64,000 nucleotides of DNA from Jeotgalibacillus sp. ET6 (GCF_029667115.1 NZ_JARUIU010000001.1:620001-684000), one strand, 5' to 3'; positions 46,835-57,151 are shown, counted from the stretch's first letter. Notes: generated by a model not told the origin, from the sequence alone. Numbers and translations are program-made.

Positions 46835-47221
46835 GTGAATGCTAGGATGGCCGTTTTTTACAGTGTAATTGCTTTAGCGATTTTCGGATTGGCTTATACC
46901 CTTATTACCGATCCGGCAAGTTTATTCGCAAGAATATTAACCTACGCAGTGATCATTGGTGTGATCTATCTACTTTACCGCTTGTGGACCGCCCGTAAGC
47001 CTGGACGTGGAGATCAGCAGGCGTTTAAAAAAGCGGCGCGGCAATCAAAAAAGCGTTACGGCAACCCCGTATCAGCATCGAAACTTAAAAGTACCGGCAA
47101 ACACCCTTCTTCTAAAAAAGCAATTCCTTTAAAAAAATCTTCTGTATCCCGATTAGATGGTCCTAAGCTGACTGTAATTGAAGGGAAAAAAGGAAAGAAA
47201 AAGAAAAAGATATCACTTTAA
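46835..47221 (+). CDS. yqhP: SA1362/YqhP family small membrane protein
   Basis: A 128-residue protein with two membrane helices (about 5-22 and 30-47) and a long, very basic cytoplasmic tail (ARKPGRGDQQAFKKAARQSK, ending GKKGKKKKKISL). The GTG at 46835 is preferred over one at 46826 that lies in the GGGAGG ribosome-binding site. The tail may interact with nucleic acid or membrane, but function is unknown. Its end overlaps the convergent yqhO by nine bases. Confidence 0.82.
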   Translation: MNARMAVFYSVIALAIFGLAYTLITDPASLFARILTYAVIIGVIYLLYRLWTARKPGRGDQQAFKKAARQSKKRYGNPVSASKLKSTGKHPSSKKAIPLKKSSVSRLDGPKLTVIEGKKGKKKKKISL

Positions 47222-48100
47222 ATTAAGTGTTTTTAAATAATCAAGTGTATGTGCACGTCCTGATTTTATCAGGGCGTGCATTTCGTTTGTTGTCAGAAAA
47301 GCATCCGCTGGAGATAAATCCGGCACCGGGATAATTAAGACATTTTTTCTGTCAATCTGCTCCAGGTGTCTCGCATCATGTGCTTCCTTCATCGTAATAA
47401 ATAAAGCAGAGTATAATTCAATTACATTTTTAATTTTTCTTGCAGGCTCCTTTTGACTCGCAGCCTGTAATTGAAAGCCGATGATCGGAATCGATGCGAC
47501 CGCACCTTTTTCCTCAAGCAGCCAGATCGGAAAGTTGCTCAATACCCCTCCATCTACAATTAAATGAACATTCTTACCCTTTGTCCATTTTACAGGCTGA
47601 TAAAAGAAAGGAAGGGAAGCACTCATTCTGACTGCTTTTGCGATTTTAAGGGATAGAGGATCCCGGTCATAATAAACTGCATCATCCGGTAAAACTATCA
47701 TTTTTCCGGAAGTCAGATCTGACGCAACCATTTTGAATGAGCCCATAGGAAGGTCATTGAAGGATTGAATGCCCTTATCGTTAAGCTTTAGTTCCAGCCA
47801 TTCCAAAAGTCCGTCTCCTGAGTACAACCCTTTCTTCCAATAAAGCTCGATCCACTTTACCCACGAAGGCAGCCATTTATTTCGTTTATTTTCTTTAAAA
47901 AATAGATGTGACAAGGCTGGCAGCATATTTTTTATTTCGGCTGAGGTATACCCGGCGGCTACCAGAGAACCGATTACCGCACCTGCACTTGTACCGGCAA
48001 CCCTTCTCACTCTAACCCCTTTTTGCTCCAGCGCTTCAATGACCCCTATAAACGCAATCGCTTTGACTCCTCCTCCGGAAAAAACCAGATCAATGATCAT
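47213..48100 (-). CDS. yqhO: Patatin-like phospholipase (YqhO)
   Basis: A 295-residue patatin-family acyl hydrolase. The oxyanion loop SGGGVKAIAFIG, nucleophile elbow GTSAG and catalytic dyad Asp in VDGGVLSNFP are all present. It would cleave acyl ester bonds of phospholipids or related lipids. There is no signal peptide, so it is cytoplasmic. ATG 48100 follows GGAGGTGACGGG. Confidence 0.92.
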   Translation of the reverse strand: MIIDLVFSGGGVKAIAFIGVIEALEQKGVRVRRVAGTSAGAVIGSLVAAGYTSAEIKNMLPALSHLFFKENKRNKWLPSWVKWIELYWKKGLYSGDGLLEWLELKLNDKGIQSFNDLPMGSFKMVASDLTSGKMIVLPDDAVYYDRDPLSLKIAKAVRMSASLPFFYQPVKWTKGKNVHLIVDGGVLSNFPIWLLEEKGAVASIPIIGFQLQAASQKEPARKIKNVIELYSALFITMKEAHDARHLEQIDRKNVLIIPVPDLSPADAFLTTNEMHALIKSGRAHTLDYLKTLNLK

Positions 48101-48151
48101 CCCGTCACCTCCATACCCTCATTTATATGAGTGATTTAGGAAACAATGAAA

Positions 48152-48323
48152 AGAAGCCTGAGACAAAGTGTCTCAGGCTCATTGATCTGTTTACTGCGCT
48201 TTAGGCAGGCGCTTTCAGCAGGAACGGAGCTTGAACCTATTCAGGATCTTGCCCTGTAAAGTCTCAAGCATCCGTCATTTCCTGCTGGGAGTCGCCATCT
48301 TCCGCTCCGCTCTACTTATATGA
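48152..48323 (-). repeat. Dispersed repeat copy 2, ending in a terminator hairpin
   Basis: Reverse-orientation relative of 37690-37870, retaining GGCGACTCC, GCAGGAAATGACGG, TGAGACTTTAC, GAAAGCGC and GAGCCTGAGACA in order. Its 3' hairpin (48154-48179, GCCTGAGACA with an exact complement) lies downstream of nrdJ and probably terminates that transcript. Confidence 0.7.
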
Positions 48324-48384
48324 ATTAAACATACTGCCTCATTATCTAAACCTTTATTGAGATTTTCCCTACTTCATGTTTATT

Positions 48385-50934
48385 TTATAAACCGCATTTT
48401 AATTGAGCATTACAGTTTGTACAAGTGTTGCAGCCGCCAATTTCTTTAACCGTTCCTTTGCGGCAGACAGGACAGGTATTGCCCAGTTCAGATCCGATCG
48501 TGACATTCGTGGACCGCAAGTCCTGAATTGTATCAACAAGCACAACGTTCTGCTTAGTATTTTGAGTTGATTCATTCATATTGTTTTCTTCTGCTTTTAA
48601 CGTGAGCACCTGCGAATCACGGCTTCCATCTACATAAACCGTACCGCCTTTTGCTCCGCCCTTGTACAATCTTTCATATACACTTTCTACCTGCTCTACG
48701 GCATACCCCTTTGGAGCGTTCACCGTTTTGGAAATAGAACTGTCGATCCATCTTTGAATCACACATTGCGTATCGGCATGCGCTTCAGGAGCAAGCTCCA
48801 TAGCTGTAACAAAGAAATCAGGCAGATTATTTTCAGAAGCAGAAGGATTAAGATCCAGGTATTCACGCACAATATCTGCTTTTACTTCAATGAACTTGCC
48901 AAGTCGTCCGCTTCTGTAATAGGTAAATGAGAAATATGGCTCAAGCCCGGTAGAAACTCCAACCATGGTACCCGTGCTTCCTGTTGGCGCAACAGTTAGC
49001 AGATGAGAGTTTCGTATGCCATACTCGCGTATTCCCTCTTTAATATTCTCAGGCATTTTCTTCATAAAGCCAGTTTCTGTGAATGCATTTCTTAACCGTG
49101 CTGTCTCCTCTGATGATGCTCCTTCAAGAAATGGGAATGCCCCACGCTCTTTAGCGAGTTCAATAGAGGTGCGGTAAGCTGTCACAGCAATTGTTTCAAA
49201 AATTTCATCTACCAGCTTATTGCCTTCTTCTGAGCCATATTCTTTTTCGCAATAAATCAGCAGGTCGGCTAATCCCATCACACCAAGACCTACTCTTCGT
49301 TCCCCAAGTGCCTGCGTTTGATTTTCCTCAAGAAAATAAGGAGTGGCATCAATAACATTATCCTGCATTCGAACGCCGATCTCGACTGTTTTCTTCAGTT
49401 TGTCAAATTGCACCTTCCTGGCTTTTTTATCAGCAAACTCAGCAAGGTTCACAGCTGCCAGGTTGCAGACTGAATAAGGTGCAAGCGGCTGTTCACCGCA
49501 AGGGTTTGTTGCAACGACCTGCTGACCGTAGCTTTTGGCATTTGTCATGTCGTTGGCGTTGTCAATGAAGAAAATACCAGGCTCTGCAGAATACGTGGCA
49601 CAGATATTAATGAGATTCCACAGCTCTTTCGCTTTAATTGTGCGGTACGTTCTGACCGCATTTCCTGCTTCCTCCCATTTGCGTACATCTCCAACCTCAT
49701 GCCAGGAATCGTTGTAGGCAGTCATTTGTTCTTTTGAATAGGATTCCACGTCAGGAAATCTGAGTGCATACTCTTCATCCTTATCTACTGCCTGCATAAA
49801 GTCGTCTGTTAAACAGATGGAAATATTCGCACCTGTCAGAAATTCAGGGTTATGAACAGAATAAGTACCGCCTGTTGCGAGCTTTTCTTCCGCATCTTCG
49901 ATAATTTTTTCATTAAAACCGCCGAATCCAGGAATATCCTTATAGTTTACAATGCTCTGATACATTCCAACTTCCTGTTCAGTCAAAGGAGTAAACTTTA
50001 ATTTTTCCTGGGCGATTTTTTTTATAAACTCATCCTCAGTTGTCTCCAGAAGAAAGCGAAGGATGCGGGGATTTTGCATTTTAGAAATAATAAATTCAAC
50101 AATATCCGGATGCCAATCTGACAGCATGATCATTTGAGCTCCTCTTCTGGAGCCTCCCTGCTCTACTAAATGAGTTAATTTAGCGATGTCATCCAGCCAA
50201 GATACTGAGCCGGAAGATTTTCCGTTAACCCCGCGCGCCAATGTATTTCTTGGCCGGAGAGTGGAGCCATTTGTACCAACTCCGCCGCCGCGGCTCATGA
50301 TTTCCATTACCTGCTTCCGGTGATCTGAGATGCCTTCTCTGGAATCTTTCACAAATGGCATCACATAGCAGTTAAAGAAAGTGACATCCGTTTTTGCCCC
50401 TGCCCCGTACAAAACTCTTCCCGCTGGAACAAAGTGAAGACTGGATAATTCTTTGTAAAACTCTTTTGTCCACTTTATGCGGTCCTCTTCTGTTTTTTCA
50501 ACTGAAGCAAGTCCTGTTGCATTTCGCAAGGCAATTTGTTCATAAAAGATTTCAAGCGGTTTTTCAATTACATCCAGCGATCGGACAACGATGCCGGTTT
50601 CGATTTCTTTTGGTGTATCCAGAGAGTTTCTGAATTCTTCTTCAATTAAAACATGTGCTTCTCTTTTTTCGGAGTTAATACTTTGTATGTATCCTAATCC
50701 TCTGGCAGGAAATTTTGGATCTTCTCGAATTGTGAGCACAACAAAATCACCTGTGCGAAGTGATTTTTTTTCTGTATCCTTAAAGGCATAACGGTCGAGC
50801 ATAACCAGACGCGAAACCCCTTTATGAGTTATTTTCATATACGGAGTAATTGGGTGAACCGGGTCGAATTTTGCAATATCCTGATTTAATTGTTCTATAT
50901 TTAGTGCTGTATGCTGTGTAGATAGTGAGGTCAT
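48385..50934 (-). CDS. nrdJ: Adenosylcobalamin-dependent (class II) ribonucleotide reductase
   Basis: A single-subunit class II RNR of 849 residues that reduces ribonucleotides using an adenosylcobalamin-generated thiyl radical. It shows a catalytic-core NPCGEQPLAPYSVCNLAAVNL, RGGGVGTNGSTLRPR, GSRRGAQMIMLS and PTGSTGTMVGVSTGLEP. The C-terminal tail has a CPVC...CNTCTNC zinc-ribbon-like cluster with the final CG-type cysteine. ATG 50934 follows AAGGGGATAGAAAG. It lies where mntR is found in B. subtilis. No cobalamin riboswitch was seen upstream. Confidence 0.94.
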   Translation of the reverse strand: MTSLSTQHTALNIEQLNQDIAKFDPVHPITPYMKITHKGVSRLVMLDRYAFKDTEKKSLRTGDFVVLTIREDPKFPARGLGYIQSINSEKREAHVLIEEEFRNSLDTPKEIETGIVVRSLDVIEKPLEIFYEQIALRNATGLASVEKTEEDRIKWTKEFYKELSSLHFVPAGRVLYGAGAKTDVTFFNCYVMPFVKDSREGISDHRKQVMEIMSRGGGVGTNGSTLRPRNTLARGVNGKSSGSVSWLDDIAKLTHLVEQGGSRRGAQMIMLSDWHPDIVEFIISKMQNPRILRFLLETTEDEFIKKIAQEKLKFTPLTEQEVGMYQSIVNYKDIPGFGGFNEKIIEDAEEKLATGGTYSVHNPEFLTGANISICLTDDFMQAVDKDEEYALRFPDVESYSKEQMTAYNDSWHEVGDVRKWEEAGNAVRTYRTIKAKELWNLINICATYSAEPGIFFIDNANDMTNAKSYGQQVVATNPCGEQPLAPYSVCNLAAVNLAEFADKKARKVQFDKLKKTVEIGVRMQDNVIDATPYFLEENQTQALGERRVGLGVMGLADLLIYCEKEYGSEEGNKLVDEIFETIAVTAYRTSIELAKERGAFPFLEGASSEETARLRNAFTETGFMKKMPENIKEGIREYGIRNSHLLTVAPTGSTGTMVGVSTGLEPYFSFTYYRSGRLGKFIEVKADIVREYLDLNPSASENNLPDFFVTAMELAPEAHADTQCVIQRWIDSSISKTVNAPKGYAVEQVESVYERLYKGGAKGGTVYVDGSRDSQVLTLKAEENNMNESTQNTKQNVVLVDTIQDLRSTNVTIGSELGNTCPVCRKGTVKEIGGCNTCTNCNAQLKCGL

Positions 50935-50993
50935 CTTTCTATCCCCTTCCATAAGTTATTGATTGATTGTAGTGTACTCTTTTTCGAAAGAAA

Positions 50994-51052
50994 ACACAAC
51001 ATATAGTACTCCAGAAAATTGCATTCATACTATATATAGTTTTTTCAGTCAA
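50994..51052 (-). promoter_or_regulatory. nrdJ promoter with two NrdR boxes
   Basis: On the minus strand TTGACT (51047-51052) and TATGAA (51024-51029) are 17 bases apart. The palindrome ACTATATATAGT lies in the spacer, and a second NrdR-box-like site, ACACAACATATAGTAC (50994-51009), lies just downstream of the -10. The box centres are 33 bp apart, close to three helical turns. This is the usual arrangement for NrdR repression. The remaining upstream interval (51053-51208) contains nothing recognisable. Confidence 0.7.
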
Positions 51053-51208
51053 TTAAAAAATAAGTGTCAAATCGGAAAATACCTGAATTTAAAAGAAAAC
51101 AGCAGGTCTGGCAGGTAAATTAGGGTAAATCACCTTATTTCGGTCTAATTCAAGGCTTGCATTTTACGACAAAGTTTTCTTGCTGAAATTCTTCTTAAAA
51201 AAACAAAA

Positions 51209-51234
51209 AAAACGAGCGAACTTGCCCGTTTTTT
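51209..51234 (-). terminator. Terminator after lipM
   Basis: ACGGGC/GCTCGT hairpin (with one G-T pair) is followed by eight Ts on the minus strand. Confidence 0.75.
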
Positions 51235-51267
51235 ATTATTTAAGACTGCCGTGCATTTTTTATCAAA

Positions 51268-52101
51268 TCATCTTTTAAAATTCCATTCGTCATTGTTATA
51301 CCGTCTTGTCATGATCTCATTGACGTATTCATGCTCTTCTTTGTTTAATGAATACTCTTCCAGTTTTATCGATAGACCTTTTTCAAATCCTTGACGGAAT
51401 GCTTTTTTCGCCTGTTTAAGGGATACTGGACGGTCCGCCATCTGGTTAATCGCAACGGCTTTTTTCTTAAATGCCTGCTGCATTCGTTCTTTTACGCGCT
51501 CATTTGAGTAATGAAACAGGCTGAACAATTTTTCTTCATCAATATCGAGAAGGATTGAACCATGCTGAAGAATTACACCCTTTTGTCTCGTTTGCGCACT
51601 TCCCGCAACTTTTTTTCCTTCAACCACTAATTCATACCAGGAAGGTGCATCAAAACAAACTGAGCTGCGAGGATTTTTAAGCTGATTTTTTTCATCCGCT
51701 GTTTTAGGTACTGAAAAATAAGCATCCAGACCCAGATCGCGAAAACCATGTAAAATCCCCTCGGAGATCACCCGATAAGCTTCAGTAACTGTTTGGGGCA
51801 TAGCAGGATGCTCTTCGCTGACAATTACACTATAGGTCAGCTCATGCTCATGCAGGACTCCTCTGCCACCCGTTGGCCGTCTGACAAATCCGAGGCCATG
51901 TCTGGCAACCTCATCCAGATTAATTTCTTTTTCTACATTTTGAAAATAACCAATTGACAGAGTTGCAGGATTCCATCCGTAAAATCGAATAGTTGGCGGG
52001 ATCTTCCCTTCACTGTGCCAATCCAGCAGCGCTTCATCCAACGCCATATTAAAGCCCGGCGAAGCGTTTCCTGAATCGATAAATCTCCAAGTTTCCATCA
52101 C
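51268..52101 (-). CDS. lipM: Octanoyl-[ACP]:protein N-octanoyltransferase LipM
   Basis: A 277-residue biotin/lipoate ligase-fold enzyme that moves octanoate from ACP to GcvH, the first step of lipoate assembly. Visible are [38 protein letters not shown] and the catalytic Cys in [10 protein letters not shown] (Cys149). The start is GTG 52101 or the adjacent ATG 52098; the ribosome-binding site is weak. The proximity to gcv and bkd genes, whose products need lipoyl groups, is sensible. Confidence 0.92.
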   Translation of the reverse strand: MMETWRFIDSGNASPGFNMALDEALLDWHSEGKIPPTIRFYGWNPATLSIGYFQNVEKEINLDEVARHGLGFVRRPTGGRGVLHEHELTYSVIVSEEHPAMPQTVTEAYRVISEGILHGFRDLGLDAYFSVPKTADEKNQLKNPRSSVCFDAPSWYELVVEGKKVAGSAQTRQKGVILQHGSILLDIDEEKLFSLFHYSNERVKERMQQAFKKKAVAINQMADRPVSLKQAKKAFRQGFEKGLSIKLEEYSLNKEEHEYVNEIMTRRYNNDEWNFKR

Positions 52102-52254
52102 ACATCTCTCAATTCTTTTAAATTATGTCGATTTTAGTCTAACAGAAGTAGAAACTTTTTCAAAGAGCCCGGTTTTACGATAATTTTCTTTGAACTTCTG
52201 GCAAATGCCCCCTATAATAAAAGGAGTGTTATAAATAGAAAGGGGTCAAAAGAG

Positions 52255-52635
52255 TTGGAATCACTTTATGTCTTAATTGGTGTATTAGTTGCGATCATAC
52301 TATACTCAACTTACACATATTTTCGTCAGAAACGCATTTTAAAACCCTTAACAGAGGAAGAGTTTAAGAGCGGCTATCGCAAGGCTCAGCTGATTGATAT
52401 TCGGGAACAGCGGGAATACGATGGCGGCCATATATTGGGGGCACGAAACATCCCTCTCTCCCAGCTTAAAATGAGAATCGGTGAAATACGTCCTGATAAG
52501 CCGGTCTACCTCTATTGTCAAAACGGCATGAGAAGCGGACGCGCCGCACAGCTTCTTCACAAAAAAGGAGTAAAGGACCTTTATCAGCTTAAAGGCGGTT
52601 TTAAAAAATGGACAGGCAAAATTAAACGGAAATAA
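52255..52635 (+). CDS. yqhL: Membrane-anchored rhodanese-like protein YqhL
   Basis: A 126-residue protein: an N-terminal membrane helix (about 4-22) and a single rhodanese domain with IDIREQREYDGGHI and the active-site loop YCQNGMRSGR (Cys88). It may transfer sulfur or act as a persulfide carrier; the substrate is unknown. The start is TTG at 52255 after AAAGGGGTCAAAAGAG. Convergent with gcvPB across a shared terminator. Confidence 0.9.
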   Translation: MESLYVLIGVLVAIILYSTYTYFRQKRILKPLTEEEFKSGYRKAQLIDIREQREYDGGHILGARNIPLSQLKMRIGEIRPDKPVYLYCQNGMRSGRAAQLLHKKGVKDLYQLKGGFKKWTGKIKRK

Positions 52636-52712
52636 TTCCTTTATCATTTCCTGTTTATAAATAAGGATCGCTTAAATAGGATTATCTCACTACTATTTTA
52701 TAAAATGACAGC

Positions 52713-52748
52713 AAAAAGATCCAAAGATTACTCTTTGGATCTTTTTTT
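52713..52748. terminator. Bidirectional terminator between yqhL and gcvPB
   Basis: AAAAAGATCCAAAGA with its complement has a short loop and A/T-runs on both sides, serving both convergent genes. Confidence 0.9.
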
Positions 52749-52760
52749 AGTGAGAAGGTC

Positions 52761-54236
52761 TTACACTTCGACTGCTTCTTTTTTAATATAGCGAAGAACA
52801 GGCTGACGTGCTGCTTTTGTTTCATCCAGACGTCCGATAATCGTTGTATGTGGAGCATTTTGAACGACTTCCGGTGAATCTTCTACTTCCTTGGCGATTT
52901 GAATCATTGCGTCTATGAATGCGTCAAGTGTTTCCTTAGATTCCGTTTCGGTCGGCTCGATCATCATACACTCTTCGACATTTAACGGAAAATAAATGGT
53001 CGGAGGGTGGTATCCGAAATCAAGCAGGCGCTTTGCAATATCAAGCGTTCGCACACCCAGCTTTTTCTGGCGTTTCCCGCTCAATACAAACTCATGCTTG
53101 CAATGACGATCAAATGGCAGATCAAAATGTGGAGCAAGTCTTCTCATCATGTAATTAGCGTTTAGGACTGCATACTCACTTACTGCCTTCAGTCCATCCG
53201 GCCCCATAGTACGGATGTATGTGTAGGCACGAACATTTATACCAAAGTTGCCGTAAAAAGGTTTCACTCTGCCAATTGAATCAGGACGGTTATAGTCAAA
53301 GTCATAGCGATCTCCATTTTTAACTAAGATCGGCTTAGGAAGGTAAGGGACTAAATCCTTCTTAACTCCGACTGGACCTGAACCGGGGCCGCCTCCGCCA
53401 TGCGGACCGGTAAACGTTTTATGAAGGTTTAAATGGACTACATCAAAGCCCATGTCCCCAGGACGCGCCTTGGACAGCACAGCATTTAGATTAGCACCGT
53501 CATAATACAGCTTCCCGCCTGCTTCATGAATAATTGAAGCCATCTCCAGGATATTTTCTTCGAACAATCCGAGCGTATTCGGATTCGTCAGCATAAGTGC
53601 CGCCGTGTCCTCTCCAACAACCCGCTTTAAATCCTCAAGATCCACCAGACCTTGATCATCGGACTTCACTGTAATAGTATCAAAGCCTGCAACTGTTGCT
53701 GAAGCAGGATTGGTTCCGTGGGCTGAATCCGGTACAATGACTTTTGTTCGTTTAAAGTCGCCGTTTGCTTCATGAAAAGCCCGGATCATCATCAAACCGG
53801 TCCATTCTCCGTGAGCGCCTGCTGCCGGTTGAAGAGTTACCTCATCCATTCCCGTAATTTCAATCAGGTGCTGCTGCAAGTCATACATTAATTCCATTGC
53901 CCCCTGAACAGAGGAGGCTTCCTGCAATGGATGAATATGAGCAAATCCTGCGTACCTCGCTACAGATTCATTTACCTTCGGATTGTATTTCATCGTACAG
54001 GACCCTAGCGGATAAAAGCCGGAATCCACTCCATGATTTCTCTTCGATAATGCGGTATAGTGCCGCATAATATCCAGTTCTGCCACTTCAGGCAGCTCCG
54101 GAGCGGTTTCCCGGATAAACCCCTGTGGCGCCAGCGATTGAATGTCTACATCCGGTACATCAAGCGGTGTTAAGCTGTAGCCGGTTCTGCCTTCTTTTGA
54201 TAATTCAAAAATAAGCGGCTGATCTTTTTTATGCAT
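52761..54236 (-). CDS. gcvPB: Glycine dehydrogenase (decarboxylating) subunit 2
   Basis: A 491-residue PLP-binding half of the split P-protein of the glycine cleavage system. PLP Lys273 lies in [32 protein letters not shown] and [17 protein letters not shown] are also conserved. With GcvPA it decarboxylates glycine and loads aminomethyl onto lipoyl-GcvH. Overlaps the gcvPA stop by eight bases. gcvH is not in the window. Confidence 0.96.
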   Translation of the reverse strand: MHKKDQPLIFELSKEGRTGYSLTPLDVPDVDIQSLAPQGFIRETAPELPEVAELDIMRHYTALSKRNHGVDSGFYPLGSCTMKYNPKVNESVARYAGFAHIHPLQEASSVQGAMELMYDLQQHLIEITGMDEVTLQPAAGAHGEWTGLMMIRAFHEANGDFKRTKVIVPDSAHGTNPASATVAGFDTITVKSDDQGLVDLEDLKRVVGEDTAALMLTNPNTLGLFEENILEMASIIHEAGGKLYYDGANLNAVLSKARPGDMGFDVVHLNLHKTFTGPHGGGGPGSGPVGVKKDLVPYLPKPILVKNGDRYDFDYNRPDSIGRVKPFYGNFGINVRAYTYIRTMGPDGLKAVSEYAVLNANYMMRRLAPHFDLPFDRHCKHEFVLSGKRQKKLGVRTLDIAKRLLDFGYHPPTIYFPLNVEECMMIEPTETESKETLDAFIDAMIQIAKEVEDSPEVVQNAPHTTIIGRLDETKAARQPVLRYIKKEAVEV

Positions 54237-55572
54237 ACTGAATCAGCTCCTTTACAAAAGTATCAATATCTTCTTTCGTGCGCTGTTCTGTTACCGCAAC
54301 GAGCATCTGATTTTCACGGTTTTCATAGTCTCTGCCTAAATCATATCCTGCAATAATTCCTTTTTGCAAAAGCGCTTCATTTATTTCTTTTACCGGCCGG
54401 CTTAATTTAATGACAAACTCATTGAATGTATAACCTTCCTCAGCAAGCTGAATACCGGCTGATGTAAGCTGCTGTTTTGCATAATGAGCTTTTTTAAAAT
54501 TCTGCCGGGCAATTTCTTCAATTCCTCTTTTGCCAAGTGCAGTCATGGCAACAGATGCTGCAAGTGCATTAAGAGCCTGGTTGGAGCAAATGTTAGACGT
54601 TGCTTTATCCCGTCTGATGTGCTGCTCTCTTGCCTGCAGCGTCAAAACGTATCCTCTTTGTCCTCCATCGTCTGTCGTTTCTCCTACTAAGCGGCCTGGC
54701 ACTTTTCGCATTAGCTTTTTAGTGACGGCAAAATAGCCGCAATGAGGTCCGCCAAATGCTTGAGGCAGGCCGAATGGCTGAGCATCACCAACAACAATAT
54801 CTGCTCCGAATTGTCCTGGCGGCGTCAAAGCACCCAGGGACAGTGGATTGGAAGACACGACAAACATCGCTTTTTCAGTATGGGTAATGGCCTCAATTTC
54901 ATCCAGACGTTCGATCTGACCAAAAAAGTTTGGATACTGAACCATTACAGCTGCCACTTCATCTGTCAGCATTTCTTTTAATTTTTCGAGGTCTGTTACA
55001 CCATTTTTCTGAGGGACCGTGACCACTTCAATATGCTGTCCCGCTGCATAAGTTTTCAGTACCGCTCTTGATTCTGGATTTACGGCTTCAGAAACGAGAA
55101 CTTTCTTCCTTCTTGTCTGACCTGCAGACAGCATTGCCGCTTCTGCAAAAGAAGTTCCACCATCGTACATTGAAGAATTCGCCACTTCCATACCAGTCAG
55201 CTCACAGATCATGGTCTGATATTCAAAAATCGCCTGCAGTTCGCCTTGTGATATTTCGGGCTGATAAGGGGTATAGGCCGTGTAAAATTCCGAACGTGAA
55301 ATTACATGATCCACAATCGCAGGAGAATAATGGTCGTACACGCCTGCACCCAGAAATGAAATATACTGTTTTGTATCGGCATTTTTTGCCGCCATATTTA
55401 AAAGTTCTCTTGTCAGGGCAGTTTCAGATTTAGCTGGCTTTATCTTTAAATCTCCCTGAAAACGAACCTTTTCAGGTATATCGGAAAAAAGATCGTTTAT
55501 ATTTTCAACGCCGACTGCTTGAAGCATTTCTTTTTGGTCCTGATCCGTCATGGGCAAATAGCGGTGATTCAT
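54229..55572 (-). CDS. gcvPA: Glycine dehydrogenase (decarboxylating) subunit 1
   Basis: A 447-residue first half of the split P-protein; it has the PLP-fold but not the PLP lysine. Conserved segments are [33 protein letters not shown] and the glycine-binding [13 protein letters not shown] 55572 follows GGAGGCCAACT, 21 bases after gcvT. Confidence 0.96.
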   Translation of the reverse strand: MNHRYLPMTDQDQKEMLQAVGVENINDLFSDIPEKVRFQGDLKIKPAKSETALTRELLNMAAKNADTKQYISFLGAGVYDHYSPAIVDHVISRSEFYTAYTPYQPEISQGELQAIFEYQTMICELTGMEVANSSMYDGGTSFAEAAMLSAGQTRRKKVLVSEAVNPESRAVLKTYAAGQHIEVVTVPQKNGVTDLEKLKEMLTDEVAAVMVQYPNFFGQIERLDEIEAITHTEKAMFVVSSNPLSLGALTPPGQFGADIVVGDAQPFGLPQAFGGPHCGYFAVTKKLMRKVPGRLVGETTDDGGQRGYVLTLQAREQHIRRDKATSNICSNQALNALAASVAMTALGKRGIEEIARQNFKKAHYAKQQLTSAGIQLAEEGYTFNEFVIKLSRPVKEINEALLQKGIIAGYDLGRDYENRENQMLVAVTEQRTKEDIDTFVKELIQYA

Positions 55573-55593
55573 AGTTGGCCTCCTTTAAAAATC

Positions 55594-56694
55594 CTATTTT
55601 CTTTTGTAAAAAGGTGTTTTTACAATTTCAGCTTTTACTTTTTTTCCTCTAATTTCAACCAGCACTTCATTTCCAATAGAAGCGTGTTCTTTTTTGATTA
55701 ATACATGGCCAATATTCTTTTTTAAAGTAGGTGACTGCGTTCCGGTTGTGACAAACCCAATTTCTTCTTCTCCGGAAAACACAGGATAGCCATGACGGGG
55801 AATGCCTCGTTCAACCATTTCAACGCCCACTAATTTTCTAGGTGCCCCATTTACTTTTTGATCTCTTAAAACTTTTTGGCCAATAAATGGTGTTTCCTTT
55901 TCAGGGCGCACGGCAAAACCAATGCCTGCTTCAACAGGAGTAATTTCAGCTGTCAGCTCCTGACCGTACAATGCGAGCTTGGCTTCAAAACGAAGTGTAT
56001 CCCTCGCTCCCAGCCCGCATGGAATAAGTCCTTCTTTTTTGCCTTCTTCAAGAATTTCATTCCATAGAACAGGAGCATGGTCTGCCTGGCAATAGAGTTC
56101 AAAGCCGTCTTCACCCGTGTAGCCTGTTCGAGAAACCAGGGCAGAAATCCCTTTAATGTGAACATCATTTTGAAAATGAAAGAACGGGATTTGAGACAAA
56201 TTCGTTTCTGTCATACGCTGCAATATGGCTTCAGCCTTTGGCCCTTGAATAGCGAGCTGGGCAATTTTTGGCGAAATATCAGTAACCTGAACATCTTCAT
56301 TTACATGTTTTTGGAGCCAGGCAACATCTTTATCAATATTGGATGCATTTATGACAAGAAGATAATGCTCATCCTTTAATTTGTATACCAGTAAATCGTC
56401 TACAGTTCCGCCATTTTCATAGCACATTGCGGTATAAAGCGCTTCATTGTTTTTAAGTTTTGATAAATCATTTGTCATCATTTTTTGCAAGTACAGAAGA
56501 CTGTCTTTCCCTCTCACATCGACTTCGCCCATATGAGAAACATCAAATAAACCAGCTTTCGTTCTGACCGCTTCATGTTCTTTTTTGATACTCGAGAACT
56601 GAACCGGCAAAGCCCACCCTCCAAAATCAATGGTTTTGCCGCCTGACTCTTTATAAAGGTCAAATAAAGGTGTTTTCTTCAGTGATGCAGTCAC
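55594..56694 (-). CDS. gcvT: Aminomethyltransferase (T-protein of glycine cleavage)
   Basis: A 366-residue T-protein that transfers the methylene group to tetrahydrofolate and releases ammonia. It begins with [28 protein letters not shown] and contains [13 protein letters not shown] with the catalytic Asp region further on ([17 protein letters not shown]) and the [13 protein letters not shown] loop. The start is GTG 56694 after GGAGGGAGTAATTAA. First gene behind the glycine riboswitch. Confidence 0.96.
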   Translation of the reverse strand: MTASLKKTPLFDLYKESGGKTIDFGGWALPVQFSSIKKEHEAVRTKAGLFDVSHMGEVDVRGKDSLLYLQKMMTNDLSKLKNNEALYTAMCYENGGTVDDLLVYKLKDEHYLLVINASNIDKDVAWLQKHVNEDVQVTDISPKIAQLAIQGPKAEAILQRMTETNLSQIPFFHFQNDVHIKGISALVSRTGYTGEDGFELYCQADHAPVLWNEILEEGKKEGLIPCGLGARDTLRFEAKLALYGQELTAEITPVEAGIGFAVRPEKETPFIGQKVLRDQKVNGAPRKLVGVEMVERGIPRHGYPVFSGEEEIGFVTTGTQSPTLKKNIGHVLIKKEHASIGNEVLVEIRGKKVKAEIVKTPFYKRK

Positions 56695-56733
56695 TTAATT
56701 ACTCCCTCCGTTATTGTTTGCTGTTGTGTATGC

Positions 56734-56937
56734 AAAAAAAGACAGGGCATCCCCATTTATCTTAGGGATCCCTGTCCTTTCACCTGAAAGTTTACCAAAA
56801 TTCGGCTGTCCTCTTTGGTGGTTTCATTACGAAACACTCTCCAGAGTTGCGTCCAGCAGGAGTCTTTTTGCCTGAGAGATTCACATACATGCTTGCTCCT
56901 TCGGCGTCCTTTATAAAAAGGATCTCTCCCCCTGCTT
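56734..56937 (-). promoter_or_regulatory. Tandem glycine riboswitch with terminator, controlling gcvT-gcvPA-gcvPB
   Basis: The minus strand carries two glycine aptamers. The first (about 56846-56937) has GGAGAG, GACGCCGAAGGAGCAA and CTCTCAGGCAAAAAGACT. The second (about 56775-56850) has CTGGAGAG, ACCACCAAAGAGGACAGCC and CTTTCAGGTGAAAGGACAG. An expression platform hairpin (GACAGGGATCCC with GGGATGCCCTGTC, 56741-56777) and seven Ts follow 40 bases before gcvT. In this family glycine binding prevents termination. The rest of the gcvT-yqhH divergent interval (56938-57151) is AT-rich and should contain both promoters. Confidence 0.92.
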
Positions 56938-57151
56938 TCATTCGCTCATATTTTCTTAACTTATGGGCATACTATGAACAACAAACAAAGTTTTGTAATG
57001 AAATGTTCGGTTTTTATTTTATTTTTTCTAATGAATCCCCTTTATCCTATCATTTATTTTGTTTTTTAGGCAATGTTTTTTTATTCAGAATTTAAAAGAT
57101 TCGCTTTTAAGCGATTTTACCTCATTACCACACTTGAAAGGTTTGATAAAT

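Noticed and set aside
50953-51267. Cobalamin riboswitch upstream of nrdJ.
   Set aside because: No B12-box-like sequence or long structured leader; the interval is explained by the promoter, NrdR boxes and the lipM terminator.
57059-57151. N-terminal extension of yqhH.
   Set aside because: No ribosome-binding site before 57059, and the encoded residues are not helicase-like; MNHSLHFQDSNW at 57152 is the better start.
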